From positions 62,001-126,000 of the forward strand of contig NZ_JACGAG010000002.1 of NCBI RefSeq assembly GCF_014050525.1: 64,000 nt of DNA, given 5' to 3'. Both the position numbers and the translations under genes were made by a program. The stretch is from Clostridium sp. cel8 (lineage in GTDB: Bacteria; Bacillota; Clostridia; Clostridiales; Clostridiaceae). Below are positions 44,419 to 54,082 of the stretch, piece by piece (position 1 is the stretch's first letter; every line of letters starts with the position of its first letter). The notes under the pieces are model-generated. The model was not told where the DNA came from and ran no database searches. It saw only the letters and a list, made by a program, of their open reading frames with translations.

Positions 44419-45024
44419 TTAAGGTAGTTGATTTTTATACTGTGAATTGCTTATTTTTTCTATTGGTTCCACATATTCTTCACCTTCATCTACATATTCT
44501 TCAACTATATTTTTCCTTCTATTAAATTTTCCAACTGACTGGTAGCCATCTTCTATATCAAACTCTACTTGATTTTTATATACTCCATATCCTTTATTAA
44601 AAGTATCTCCAATTACATCTTCTTCAGGAGGTCTATTTTTTCTTTCCTCAGGTTTGAAATCGTCAATATGTTTTTGACATTCTACACAATACTCTGCATA
44701 GGGCATACACTTTAATCTTTCCACATCTATTTTTCTTCCACACATTTTACATATTCCATAGGTACCCTCATCTATACTTTTTAATGCTCTATCTACTTTT
44801 TCCAAAAGAATTATTTCATTTTTTTCAAAAGCCAGTCCCCTTTCTTTATCATATACACTGCTGGCATTGTCCGCAGGATGATTGTCGTAAGAAGACAGCT
44901 CTCCAAACATTTCTGAATTTGATTTTATAGTTTCATTCTTCTCCATTTGATTCAACAGATTATAAGCTTTATCTCTTTCTAACTCCAATTTATTTTTAAA
45001 TTTTCTTAATAAATTATTATCCAT
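44419..45024 (-). CDS. YteA-family sporulation-associated zinc-finger protein (TraR/DksA type)
   Basis: 201 residues. A DksA-type zinc finger is formed by Cys92, Cys95, Cys113 and Cys116 (YGICKMCGRKID, EYCVECQKHI). The N-terminal half is a coiled helix with the acidic NSEMFGELSSYDNHPADNASSVYDKERG motif of the YteA family. C-terminal extension with GYGVYKNQVEFDIEDGYQSVG. DksA-like proteins act at the RNA polymerase secondary channel; YteA proteins have been linked to sporulation. GAGAGGTG precedes ATG 45024. Confidence 0.88.
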   Translation of the reverse strand: MDNNLLRKFKNKLELERDKAYNLLNQMEKNETIKSNSEMFGELSSYDNHPADNASSVYDKERGLAFEKNEIILLEKVDRALKSIDEGTYGICKMCGRKIDVERLKCMPYAEYCVECQKHIDDFKPEERKNRPPEEDVIGDTFNKGYGVYKNQVEFDIEDGYQSVGKFNRRKNIVEEYVDEGEEYVEPIEKISNSQYKNQLP

Positions 45025-45346
45025 TAATTACACCTCTCATTCATATTTGAATCTAAATATATTTTAACTAAAATCAATTAAATATATCCTTATTTTAATT
45101 TATAAATAATGGTTTCTTCAGCAATTATTGATATATTTTTATTCATATTTATATAAATATGAAATTATAATGTATATTTTCTATAATTTTCTGAATATTA
45201 TATATTATATTTCCATTGCGTTCATAAAATAGATACAATCTATTCATATCTATAACCTATAATCTAAAATGAACTTTGAAAATACACAAATAATCATGTG
45301 AGAATTTACCTTTCTCAAAGAATAAAAATTTTAGGAGGATTTCCTT
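45025..45346. other. divergent AT-rich intergenic region
   Basis: About 320 bp between yteA-like (-) and the CAP-domain gene (+). It must carry both promoters. Only a 6-bp TGAGAA/TTCTCA hairpin (about 45299-45318) stands out. No remnant or RNA motif recognised. Confidence 0.5.
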
Positions 45347-46108
45347 ATGAACAAAAAAGTTAGATCAATAATTGCAGCATTAGTACTTTCAGGATCAATT
45401 TCAACTGTTGGGACTACTATTGCAGAGGCAGCTACAACCAACTGCCAAGCTTCAATCAATGAAAAAACTTCTTATAATTATATTTTAAGCAAATATTCTG
45501 AATTAGAAAATTTAATAACTAATATATTAAATAAAGTATCACCTAGTGATACTAATGCTAAAACATTAACAAATACTAGTACAACTTCTAATAACACAAC
45601 TTCAACTACTACAACTAAAGCAGATGACCAAGCTAAACAAACTACAGAAACTACAACTCAGCCAGCTGCTTCAAATGAAAATTCATCTAAAAATGATGGA
45701 CAATCTTCTTCAACTATAAGTGCAGAGGCAGCTGAAGTAGTTAGATTAGTTAATATTGAGAGAAGTAAAAATGGACTAGCTCCTTTAAAAGCTAATAGTG
45801 AACTTTCAAAAGTTGCAACCATAAAAGCACAAGATATGATTGATAAAAACTATTTTAGTCATACTTCACCTACTTACGGTTCTCCTTTTGACATGATGAC
45901 AAAATTCGGCATAAGTTATACAACAGCAGGCGAAAATATTGCCTATGGTCAAAAAACACCTGCAGAGGTAATGGACGCTTGGATGAACTCGCAAGGACAC
46001 AGAGCAAATATATTGAATTCTAATTTTACAGAAATTGGAGTTGGACTTGCTAAAGACAAAAATGGAACTCCATATTGGGTTCAAATGTTTATAAATCCTA
46101 GTAAATAA
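45347..46108 (+). CDS. secreted CAP-domain (SCP-like) protein
   Basis: 253 residues. A signal peptide (MNKKVRSIIAALVLSGSI..., cleavage near EAA-TTN at about 28) is followed by a helical region, a Thr/Ser/Asn-rich linker (about 80-128) and a C-terminal CAP domain (about 130-253). CAP motifs: VRLVNIERSKNGLAPLK, KNYFSHTSPTYG, AGENIAYG, MNSQGHRANIL and GVGLAKDKNGTPYWVQMF. The linker suggests it spans or sits on the wall. Clostridial and Bacillus relatives (YkwD-type) are extracellular with no settled activity. AGGAGGA precedes ATG 45347. Confidence 0.92.
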   Translation: MNKKVRSIIAALVLSGSISTVGTTIAEAATTNCQASINEKTSYNYILSKYSELENLITNILNKVSPSDTNAKTLTNTSTTSNNTTSTTTTKADDQAKQTTETTTQPAASNENSSKNDGQSSSTISAEAAEVVRLVNIERSKNGLAPLKANSELSKVATIKAQDMIDKNYFSHTSPTYGSPFDMMTKFGISYTTAGENIAYGQKTPAEVMDAWMNSQGHRANILNSNFTEIGVGLAKDKNGTPYWVQMFINPSK

Positions 46109-46123
46109 TAAATTAAATATTTT

Positions 46124-46157
46124 ACTATCCAGGAAATAAATTTATTTCCTGGATAGT
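46124..46157. terminator. bidirectional terminator
   Basis: A perfect 34-bp palindrome with 17-bp arms starting ACTATCCAGGAAATAAA. It lies between the CAP gene (+) and dinB (-), which converge here. Confidence 0.85.
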
Positions 46158-46168
46158 TCTATTAAACT

Positions 46169-47371
46169 TTATTTTTTACTATTTTTATTTATTACTATTC
46201 CTCTATTTATTATTGAATTACCGTATTTTAAGCGTATTTTATCTATGGCATCCTCTATCCTCTTATATTTATAGAAACTATTTTCTTTATTTTCTACATT
46301 AATAATATCAAAAATAGATATCTGCTTAATCCTATCATTTTCAAAGCCAGTCAAACTTATTCCAAGCAATCTCACTGGCATATTTACATTCCAGACTTTT
46401 TTTAAAAGTTTCAGTCCTGCAGAATAAATATCTTTTACAAGACAAGTTGCCTTAATTGTTGTTTGTCTTGTTATACTATGAAAATTATAATATTTAATAG
46501 TTATTTGAACTTTACAGCCTCTCTTATTATGTTTTCTCGCACACATTCCAATTTCCTCTGAAAGTTGCATAAGTATAGGTTTTGCCATTTCAATATCAGA
46601 AATATCCTCTGGAAGAGTCATTGATTTCCCAATTGATTTTACATCGTCTTTAATGTGTAAAACTACTTGTGAATTATCAATTCCATTTGCAAGATTAAAT
46701 ATCTCTCCTCCAAACTTTCCAAATTTCTTCAAAAGAATAGTTTTATTAAAATTGGCAAGTTCTCCTATAGTTTTAATTTTCATTTTATTTAATTTAACAG
46801 CAGTCTTCTTTCCTATTCCATACATATATTCAACTGGAAGAGGCCATAACTTATTTGGAACATCTTTCTTAAATAATCTAGTTATTCCCGAAGGTTTTTT
46901 CATATCAGATGCCATTTTAGCAAGAAATTTATTTTCTGATATACCAATTGAACAGCTAAGTCCTAATTCATTTTTAATATCATACATTAAATGTCTTGCT
47001 GCTTGCATTGGATTTCCTATTAATCTTTCACAACCCGTCATGTCAAGCCATGCCTCATCAATGCTATTTTTCTCAATAACAGGGGTATAGCATGACATAA
47101 TATCAAAAACCTGCTGTGATTTTTTTATGTAGAAATTATGATCTGGAGGTATAATTATTAAATCTGGGCAAAGTTTCAATGCCTTATTTATTGTCATAGT
47201 TGTTTTTATTCCAAAATTTCGTGCTTTATAATTTGCAGTTAGAATAATTCCACTGCGTTTTTGGGGATCACCTGCAACTGCAGCAGGTCTATTTATAATT
47301 TCAGGATGTCTTGTTTCCTCACAACTTATAAAAAATGCATCCATATCTACAAGGAAAATTGTTCTATCCAT
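46169..47371 (-). CDS. dinB: DNA polymerase IV (Y-family)
   Basis: 400 residues from ATG 47371 (MDRTIFLVDMDAFF), with AAAGGTG upstream. Catalytic acidic residues are in VDMDAFF and NSIDEAWLDMTG; the steric YKARNFGIKTTM region, helix-hairpin-helix PVEYMYGIGKKTAVKLNKM and little-finger domain follow. It ends without an obvious beta-clamp-binding peptide that I could identify with certainty. Translesion synthesis enzyme. A LexA box was not recognised upstream. Confidence 0.93.
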   Translation of the reverse strand: MDRTIFLVDMDAFFISCEETRHPEIINRPAAVAGDPQKRSGIILTANYKARNFGIKTTMTINKALKLCPDLIIIPPDHNFYIKKSQQVFDIMSCYTPVIEKNSIDEAWLDMTGCERLIGNPMQAARHLMYDIKNELGLSCSIGISENKFLAKMASDMKKPSGITRLFKKDVPNKLWPLPVEYMYGIGKKTAVKLNKMKIKTIGELANFNKTILLKKFGKFGGEIFNLANGIDNSQVVLHIKDDVKSIGKSMTLPEDISDIEMAKPILMQLSEEIGMCARKHNKRGCKVQITIKYYNFHSITRQTTIKATCLVKDIYSAGLKLLKKVWNVNMPVRLLGISLTGFENDRIKQISIFDIINVENKENSFYKYKRIEDAIDKIRLKYGNSIINRGIVINKNSKK

Positions 47372-47569
47372 AAATTTCACACCTTTTTTAGTACTCACAT
47401 TTCCATCCTATACTTGCATTTATATAAAATATTTTAACATACATCCAATTAATATTACTTACCATTCTATAAATTTTAAATACATACTAAAAATATTATT
47501 GGTTAAAATATACTATAACAATTTATTTCAGTATTATACTTTTAATTTTCCTAATAAAAGGAGGTTTTA

Positions 47570-48655
47570 ATAATACATTTAACTAATCACCAGTTATTTA
47601 GCCTAATATTTGTATTTGAAATTGGAAGTACTACATTATTTGCACTTGGAATAGATGCAGATCAAGCTGCTTGGATTGTAATTTTAATAGCTCTATTCAT
47701 TAGTCTGATGTTTATATGGATTTATACTGAACTTCAAAGTGCATTTCCAAATAAAAATTATATTGAAATCATTATTACAGTACTTGGAAAATGGCTTGGA
47801 CTTCCTCTGTGTTTTTTATATATATTTGATCTTATTTGGCAAGTCGGACGTAATCTTAGAGAATTTGGGGAACTTATAATAATTACTTCGCTGCCTGAAA
47901 ATCCTCTGTGGTTGATAATTTCTATATTTATGTTAGTTAGCTTATATGGATTAATGAAAGGATTTAATATAATGGCTCGTGCATCTGAAATTGTAATGCC
48001 AATTATAGTATCTTTTTCAATTCTAATATGGATACTTATTTATGCCTCAGGCTATATGGACTTTAAAAATCTTCTTCCAGTTTTAGGCGGAGGAATAAAA
48101 TCAATATTGACTTCTTTACCTAGTATTTTGTATTTTCCTTTTGGAGAAGTATATATCTTTTTAATGTATTGGAAATATTCCAATGAAAAAAATCTTATAA
48201 GGAAAACTACCATAAAATCAGTTTTTTACTCTGGAATTTTAATTTGTATTTCATCAATGATAATTATATCTGTACTTGGAGTCAAATATACATCCATATC
48301 ATCTATTCCATTAATGGAAGTAATAAGGCTGATTAATATAAATAATATACTTTCAAATATAGATTCTATTGGGATGATACTTATATTTTTAGGAGGATTC
48401 TTTAAAATGTCTATTTTTTTGAATGCTCTAGTTTTAGTGTTAGCAACTTTATTAAAAATTAAAAATTATAAGCCATTGCTTATTTTAGTGTGTATATTCA
48501 TGGTGTATTTTTCTATTGTATTTGAACCAAACTTTATTTATCACCAATCAATATTTCCTTTTGATACAAAGTACTTTGGAATACTTTATTCAAATTTTTA
48601 CCCAATAATTATATTTATTATTTATAAAATAAAGAAACACAGAATGGCTTTCTAA
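47570..48655 (+). CDS. spore germination permease, GerB (GerKB) type, with apparent AUA start
   Basis: About 361 residues of an APC-superfamily germinant-receptor B subunit, with ten hydrophobic helices. The first in-frame ATG (47708) lies inside the second helix. The real N-terminus, HLTNHQLFSLIFVFEIGSTT, is typical of GerKB and is read in frame upstream, but no ATG, GTG or TTG precedes it. AGGAGG (47559-47564) is followed by tandem ATA codons at 47570 and 47573, and TAA lies at 47555. So translation either starts at AUA or the start codon has been lost. It heads the six-gene ger operon. Confidence 0.85.
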   Translation: MIHLTNHQLFSLIFVFEIGSTTLFALGIDADQAAWIVILIALFISLMFIWIYTELQSAFPNKNYIEIIITVLGKWLGLPLCFLYIFDLIWQVGRNLREFGELIIITSLPENPLWLIISIFMLVSLYGLMKGFNIMARASEIVMPIIVSFSILIWILIYASGYMDFKNLLPVLGGGIKSILTSLPSILYFPFGEVYIFLMYWKYSNEKNLIRKTTIKSVFYSGILICISSMIIISVLGVKYTSISSIPLMEVIRLININNILSNIDSIGMILIFLGGFFKMSIFLNALVLVLATLLKIKNYKPLLILVCIFMVYFSIVFEPNFIYHQSIFPFDTKYFGILYSNFYPIIIFIIYKIKKHRMAF

Positions 48656-48689
48656 ACTATAATATTTAATTTGAAAGGATATTATAATT

Positions 48690-48887
48690 ATGCTTATAGA
48701 TATATTAAAAAGAACACTACATGAAAAAGGTCTATATCCATTTTTAATGATTCTATTTTCTTGGACATATGCTTTTATATTATTACTTAGTCTATTGTGT
48801 GAGCTTATTTTATATACAACTAAAGTAAAATATTACAATCCAGATTTTCAGAAAAAAGAAGATAGTAAAAAGCAGAAACACAATTAA
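48690..48887 (+). CDS. small membrane protein of the ger operon
   Basis: 65 residues: a short amphipathic start (MLIDILKRTLHEKGLYP), one transmembrane helix (FLMILFSWTYAFILLLSLLC) and a charged cytoplasmic-like tail (YYNPDFQKKEDSKKQKHN). AAAGGA precedes ATG 48690. It lies between the B and A subunit genes, 34 bp and 14 bp from them. Tiny one-helix or two-helix D-type subunits accompany some germinant receptors, and this is a candidate. No sequence family recognised. Confidence 0.7.
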   Translation: MLIDILKRTLHEKGLYPFLMILFSWTYAFILLLSLLCELILYTTKVKYYNPDFQKKEDSKKQKHN

Positions 48888-48901
48888 AAGGAGCATTAAA
48901 A

Positions 48902-50506
48902 ATGTTGAATTATCTTTATAAAAAGTTAAAATTCATAGATCTAAAAAAACAAGCAGACTATAATAAAACTGAAAATAAAAAAATACCATCTCCAAAGCTT
49001 TCTTCTGATCTTGAAGAAAATATGGCACATTTTAGAAGAATTCTAGGAGATAGTCCTGATATTATATATCGTGAATTGCGTATTGGATCAAAAATGCAGA
49101 TAAAAGCAGCTCTTATTTTTTTAGATGGTATAGCCAAAAAAGATGTTATAGATAAACATGTGTTGAAACCTCTGCTTAATGATACAAGATTGCACAGAAT
49201 GGAAAATGAATTTGAATTTGAAACATTGGACATTATAAAAGAAGGAATACTCTCTGCAGAAAGTATAAGGCAAACAGTATTTATAAACAAGTCAATAGAT
49301 GAATGTCTTTCTGGAAATACAATATTCCTTATGGATGGATGCAATAAAGCTCTGATAATTCATTCTACTGACTGGAAATCGCGTAATATAGAAGAACCTA
49401 AAACTGAAGTTACTGTTCGTGGACCTAGAGAGGGTTTTTCCGAATCTATCCTTATTAATATCTCTTTGCTCCGTCATAAGATAAAGAATCCGAACTTGAC
49501 CTTTGAAACAATGCAAATTGGAACTCAAACAAGAACATCCATATGTATATCATATATAAAAGGAATTGCAAACAAGAAATTAGTAAAAGAGGTAAAGCAA
49601 AGATTGAGCAAAATACATACAGATGCCATCCTTGAGTCAGGATATATTGAACAGTTTATAGAAGATGAGCCTTACTCCATATTTCCAACTGTAGGCAATT
49701 GTGAAAAGCCGGATACGGCAGCTGCGAAAATATTAGAAGGAAGAGTTGCAATTTTAGTCGATGGAACTCCTTTTGTACTGACAGTTCCAATGCTTTTTAT
49801 AGAGGGTTTTCAAAGTGGTGAAGATTATTATTCAAGACCTTTTCTCTCAAGCCTAATAAGAATTTTGAGAATTTTATCTTTTTTAATTACTATATTAACT
49901 CCTGCTGCATATGTAATGTTGTCCACTTTTCATCAGGAATTAATCCCTACTAAATTATTATTTACAATGGCTGCTGACCATGAAGGTGTACCTTTCCCAG
50001 CTGTTATGGAAGCCTTTTTAATGTTAATAACTTTTGAAATTTTAAGAGAAGCAGGCGTACGTCTACCACGTCCGGTAGGTCAGGCTGTAAGTATAATTGG
50101 AGCTTTGGTATTAGGAGAAGCTGCTGTATCTGCAGGATTAGTTGGAGGTCTTATGATTATAGTTGTATCTATCACAGCTATTTCAAGTTTTGTCATTCCA
50201 ACTTTTACAGACGTTACTTCAATACTTAGAATAGTATTTCTAATTCTTGCCGGAAGTCTAGGCATATTTGGCATTGGAATGGGTTCTTTGGTAGTACTTA
50301 TTCATGTAGTATCATTAAATTCCTTTGGAACTCCTTATTTTTATCCTTTTGCACCTTTTGATAAAACAGATTTAAAAGATACATTTATAAGAACATTCTT
50401 GTGGAAGATGATTACAAGACCTAAATTGATAAAACCTGAAAATACAAAAAGAGAAGCTTCAGATTTAAAACCTACACCTCCAAGACAAGATAAAAGTAGC
50501 AATTAA
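48902..50506 (+). CDS. gerKA: spore germination protein, GerA (GerKA) subunit
   Basis: 534 residues. A large soluble N-terminal domain (about 1-310; DSPDIIYRELRIGSKMQIKAALIFLDG, EVTVRGPREGFSES) is followed by five or so membrane helices with MLFIEGFQSGEDYYSRPF, AAYVMLSTFHQELIPTKLL and VPFPAVMEAFLMLITFEILREAG. It is the A subunit of the nutrient germinant receptor in the spore inner membrane, where it is part of the ion-channel complex. The C-terminal tail is Pro/Lys-rich. AAAGGAGC precedes ATG 48902. Confidence 0.93.
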   Translation: MLNYLYKKLKFIDLKKQADYNKTENKKIPSPKLSSDLEENMAHFRRILGDSPDIIYRELRIGSKMQIKAALIFLDGIAKKDVIDKHVLKPLLNDTRLHRMENEFEFETLDIIKEGILSAESIRQTVFINKSIDECLSGNTIFLMDGCNKALIIHSTDWKSRNIEEPKTEVTVRGPREGFSESILINISLLRHKIKNPNLTFETMQIGTQTRTSICISYIKGIANKKLVKEVKQRLSKIHTDAILESGYIEQFIEDEPYSIFPTVGNCEKPDTAAAKILEGRVAILVDGTPFVLTVPMLFIEGFQSGEDYYSRPFLSSLIRILRILSFLITILTPAAYVMLSTFHQELIPTKLLFTMAADHEGVPFPAVMEAFLMLITFEILREAGVRLPRPVGQAVSIIGALVLGEAAVSAGLVGGLMIIVVSITAISSFVIPTFTDVTSILRIVFLILAGSLGIFGIGMGSLVVLIHVVSLNSFGTPYFYPFAPFDKTDLKDTFIRTFLWKMITRPKLIKPENTKREASDLKPTPPRQDKSSN

Positions 50507-50537
50507 ACTATATATGAAATACTATGAGGTAATTGAT

Positions 50538-51713
50538 ATGAAGAGAAAATTAAGTATATTAATAAAGATAATAGTGTGTATTTTTATATCCTTAAACATG
50601 ACTTCATGTTGGAGTTCAAAAGAATTAAATAAATTGGCTATTGTACGAAGCGTTGGAATAGATAAAGCAATTTATCCAAACCCAATTAAGTTAACTGTCC
50701 AAATAGCAAAAGTACTTGATTTGAAATCTTCCGCAAAAAGTACTAATCAGCAAAATACAACAACGGCAGGTTACTTCAACCTAGAGGAAGATGGCACAAC
50801 TATATCTGGTATATTACAAAAATTCAGTCGTAAATTAAATAGAGAATTATTCTTTTCACACAACCAATTAATTATATTTGGAAAAGATGTTGCTGAATCT
50901 GGAATACAAAAACATATAGACTTTTTTATGCGTAATAGGGAATCCCGTCTTTTGGTATGGATTTTAATATCCAAACAACCTGCAAGTGAAATACTAAGTA
51001 TTCAACCAGAGTTAGGCCTGATTCCAGGAGATAATATTTCAGAATTAGTAACAAATCAGAAAAAAGCATCGCAAATAGCAGCTATAAATTTGAAAGAATT
51101 TTCATCAAGATTAATGAGTGAAACAACATCTGCAATTGCACCTATAATTGAAGAAAAAATAGACAACAATAAGAAAGTATCTTACCTTTCTGAAACTGCT
51201 GTATTTAAAAAAGATAAAATGATTGGTACTCTAGATAAAAATGAAACCACTGGTCTTTTGTGGGCAATAGATAAAATGCATTCTGGAATAATTAGTATAA
51301 ATCTGAAAGGCTGTGATGACACTGCTGATATAAAAGTTTTAAGATGCAAAAGCAAAATAATTCCATATATAAGAGATAATCAACCTGCTATTAAAATAAA
51401 CATCAATCAGGAGGGAGATCTGCAAGAACAAACTTGTTACAAAGATTTAGCAAACCCTAATTCATTCTCTATGCTACAAGAAGAAGAATCTAAAATAATA
51501 AAAGATCAGATACTATCTGCATTAAATAAGGCAAAAGACTTAGATGCTGACGTATTTGGATTTGGTGATGCTATACACAAACATTATCCCAATAGATGGA
51601 AATCCATTAAAAAAAATTGGGATGAAGTCTTTAAACATATTCATGTAGAAATAAATGTAGATTCAAAATTAAGAAGAAGTGGCAAAATTACCAAACCTAT
51701 AGCATCTGAATAA
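50538..51713 (+). CDS. gerKC: spore germination lipoprotein, GerC (GerKC) subunit
   Basis: 391 residues from ATG 50538 (GAGGTAATTGAT upstream). The lipoprotein signal has a hydrophobic IIVCIFISLNMTSC with lipidated Cys24, then WSSKELNKLAIVRSVGIDK, the standard GerC start. Three Ger(x)C domains follow, with NRELFFSHNQLIIFGKDVAESG and the C-terminal ADVFGFGDAIHKHYPNRWKSIKKNW. It is anchored on the outer face of the spore inner membrane and completes the receptor. Confidence 0.93.
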   Translation: MKRKLSILIKIIVCIFISLNMTSCWSSKELNKLAIVRSVGIDKAIYPNPIKLTVQIAKVLDLKSSAKSTNQQNTTTAGYFNLEEDGTTISGILQKFSRKLNRELFFSHNQLIIFGKDVAESGIQKHIDFFMRNRESRLLVWILISKQPASEILSIQPELGLIPGDNISELVTNQKKASQIAAINLKEFSSRLMSETTSAIAPIIEEKIDNNKKVSYLSETAVFKKDKMIGTLDKNETTGLLWAIDKMHSGIISINLKGCDDTADIKVLRCKSKIIPYIRDNQPAIKININQEGDLQEQTCYKDLANPNSFSMLQEEESKIIKDQILSALNKAKDLDADVFGFGDAIHKHYPNRWKSIKKNWDEVFKHIHVEINVDSKLRRSGKITKPIASE

Positions 51714-51735
51714 TTATTATATAGGAGAATATAAA

Positions 51736-51954
51736 ATGATATTTTTACTAATAATTACTTTTATAATAATAATATTTATTGAAGTTCCAAATATGATAGA
51801 AAATAAATACTGGCGTGAATTAACAACATTCTTTGCATTTTTACTTATAGCATTTGTATTTAGTTTATTCTTTATTTTAAAAATTCCACTTCCAAATGCA
51901 CTTCACTTTGTGGAATATGTAATAAAGGATTTGCTACACCTAAATTATGGGTAA
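51736..51954 (+). CDS. second small membrane protein of the ger operon
   Basis: 72 residues with two membrane helices (FLLIITFIIIIFIEVP and FFAFLLIAFVFSLFFILKI) joined by a charged turn (NMIENKYWRELTT), and a short tail (FVEYVIKDLLHLNYG). AGGAGA precedes ATG 51736. This matches the shape of two-helix GerD-type (D-subunit) accessory proteins found in some ger operons, whose loss alters receptor response. It is unrelated in sequence to the other small protein at 48690. Assignment by size, topology and context. Confidence 0.7.
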   Translation: MIFLLIITFIIIIFIEVPNMIENKYWRELTTFFAFLLIAFVFSLFFILKIPLPNALHFVEYVIKDLLHLNYG

Positions 51955-51986
51955 ATTTAATTTTTATGTATAGAGGTATTAATATT

Positions 51987-53063
51987 ATGAAAATAGAAAA
52001 AAGCAACATATCTCCTTCACAATTGACTTTTTTAATTATAAGTTTAATTCAAGCAACTACATTTACAGATATTTTTATAATAGAAATTACAAAACAGAAT
52101 GCCTGGATAGTTACAATTGTAGGATTTATTATAACATTATTTCTTCTTTCTATTTATACATCATTAAGTAATAAATTTCCTGGAAAAGATTTAATAGAAA
52201 TACACGATATTGTTTATGGTAAATATTTAGGAAAAGCACTATCACTATTATACATCTTTTTTTTCTGGTTTCCCATTCTAGCAGACTTGAGATTTATAGC
52301 AGACTTCTTTGCTACATATCTATTTCCAAAAATAGATATAATTATATTTATCTCAATCATTGTTATTGTTACAATGTATGCTGTAAAAAAAGGTCTGCAA
52401 ACAATAGCAAGACTGAGTACAATCATAGCCTTAATAACTTTAATCTCTTTTGTATTTTTTTCAATATTTACTATAAAAGATTTATATATATCAAATTTAC
52501 TTCCTATATTTGAATTAAATTTAAGAGACTTCATCCAAGGCTTAAATATTGTAGTTACCATTCCCTTTGGTGAGATAATATTATTTATAATGCTTTTCCC
52601 ATATACAAATCCTAAAAGTTCTATAAAAAAATATTCATTTTTAGGACTGAGTATAGGTGCTCTATACTGTTTAATTGTAATTATTAGAAATGTACTTGTA
52701 CTTGGAAATATAACACCAATTCACGTTTTTCAAATATATCAAGTTGCAAAATTGATAAATGTTGGGGATATTATTGTAAGAACAGAAGTTTTAATAGCTT
52801 TAATAATTCTATTCGATATATTTGTAAAAATATGTATTTATTATTTAACAGCCTTACTTGCAATTACTCAGTTCTTAAAATTAAATTCCTATAAGCCATT
52901 AATTATTCCATTTGGAATAATTACTATTGTTCTTTCCATAACCTTATTTGATTCAGAAGTATATGAGTACTACATAGCTAGTAATATATATCCTATATTT
53001 GGTATTCCATTTATAATTATATTTCCAATTATATCATTTATAATCGCTTGCATAAAAAAATAG
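51987..53063 (+). CDS. gerKB: second spore germination permease, GerB (GerKB) type
   Basis: 358 residues from ATG 51987 (AGAGGT upstream). Ten hydrophobic helices, beginning ISPSQLTFLIISLIQATTFTDIFI, with KFPGKDLIEIHDIVYGKYLG and LPIFELNLRDFIQGLNIVVTIPFGEIILFIMLF matching GerKB proteins. It is clearly divergent from the first B subunit of the operon. The B subunit carries the germinant-binding pocket, so two B genes suggest two specificities sharing one A and one C subunit. Confidence 0.88.
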   Translation: MKIEKSNISPSQLTFLIISLIQATTFTDIFIIEITKQNAWIVTIVGFIITLFLLSIYTSLSNKFPGKDLIEIHDIVYGKYLGKALSLLYIFFFWFPILADLRFIADFFATYLFPKIDIIIFISIIVIVTMYAVKKGLQTIARLSTIIALITLISFVFFSIFTIKDLYISNLLPIFELNLRDFIQGLNIVVTIPFGEIILFIMLFPYTNPKSSIKKYSFLGLSIGALYCLIVIIRNVLVLGNITPIHVFQIYQVAKLINVGDIIVRTEVLIALIILFDIFVKICIYYLTALLAITQFLKLNSYKPLIIPFGIITIVLSITLFDSEVYEYYIASNIYPIFGIPFIIIFPIISFIIACIKK

Positions 53064-53200
53064 CATATATTATATGGCTTTAAGTTTTAATATTTATGAT
53101 CGATAATAAAAATGTATCCATTATAAGCAAAATAATACATATTACATTAAATCTAAACTTTAAAAGCCAATTAATTTAATACGCTAAAGGAGTGTATACA

Positions 53201-54034
53201 ATGATTAATAATATAAATGATAACGAAACAATACAATCATTTTATAATATGATACCATATTTTAAATATTATTTTGGTGAAGAACTAATTTTCACCATTT
53301 CAAATACTGAAAAATTTTTATTAGTAAAAGATACTGAAAATTTAAAGATGTCTGCTAAAACTGGCGATAAAATTCCAAATGGCTGTGCAGCAGATGTATG
53401 TCTAAGAAAAAAGGAACCAATTTCTATAGAAGTACCTAAAGAAGTTTTCGGAGTACCATTAAAAACAATTGGAATTCCTATATTTGAAAACAATGAAATA
53501 GCAGGAACAATTGTAATTGGAATGAGTATAAAAAAGAAGAAACAAATATCTAAAATATCAGTAACTCTATCAAATTCAATTGAACAAATAAGTAAAAGCT
53601 TAACAAGCATATCTTCAAATTTTCAAGAACTATATAAAACAAATTCTGATATACAGCAATTCGTTGAAAAAACTAATGAAAATTCTAAGAAGACCGATGA
53701 AGTATTAAAATTTATTGAGAATGTAGCTAGTCAAACAAATTTACTTGGACTTAATGCTGCTATAGAATCAGCTAGGGCTGGTGAACAAGGAAGAGGATTT
53801 GGAGTTGTTGCAAATGAAATAAGAAAGTTATCTCAATCTAGTAGTGATTCTGTAAAAGAAATAAACAAAATGTTAAGCAATATACAAAATTCAGTTGAAG
53901 AAATAAGTAATAGATTCAGTGCTTCAAATAAAATATTTGACACTCAAACTGCTGAAGTTGAGGAAATTACTGCAACTATTCAAGAACTTAACTCAACAGC
54001 CTCAATGTTAAATGAGTACGTTTCAAAAATGTAA
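53201..54034 (+). CDS. soluble methyl-accepting chemotaxis-type signalling protein
   Basis: 277 residues from ATG 53201 (AAAGGAGTG upstream). The N-terminal sensing region (about 1-115) contains [23 protein letters not shown] and [11 protein letters not shown], resembling the sensing domain of the paralogues at 7-12 kb but clearly divergent. The signalling tip [24 protein letters not shown] is intact. No membrane segments. A CxxxxC pair (Cys at about 68-73) may sense a metal or redox state. Monocistronic. Confidence 0.88.
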   Translation: MINNINDNETIQSFYNMIPYFKYYFGEELIFTISNTEKFLLVKDTENLKMSAKTGDKIPNGCAADVCLRKKEPISIEVPKEVFGVPLKTIGIPIFENNEIAGTIVIGMSIKKKKQISKISVTLSNSIEQISKSLTSISSNFQELYKTNSDIQQFVEKTNENSKKTDEVLKFIENVASQTNLLGLNAAIESARAGEQGRGFGVVANEIRKLSQSSSDSVKEINKMLSNIQNSVEEISNRFSASNKIFDTQTAEVEEITATIQELNSTASMLNEYVSKM

Positions 54035-54082
54035 TTAAAATTAATTTTGTGCCCTGAGCACATAGAAAGGAATGATAGTTAT

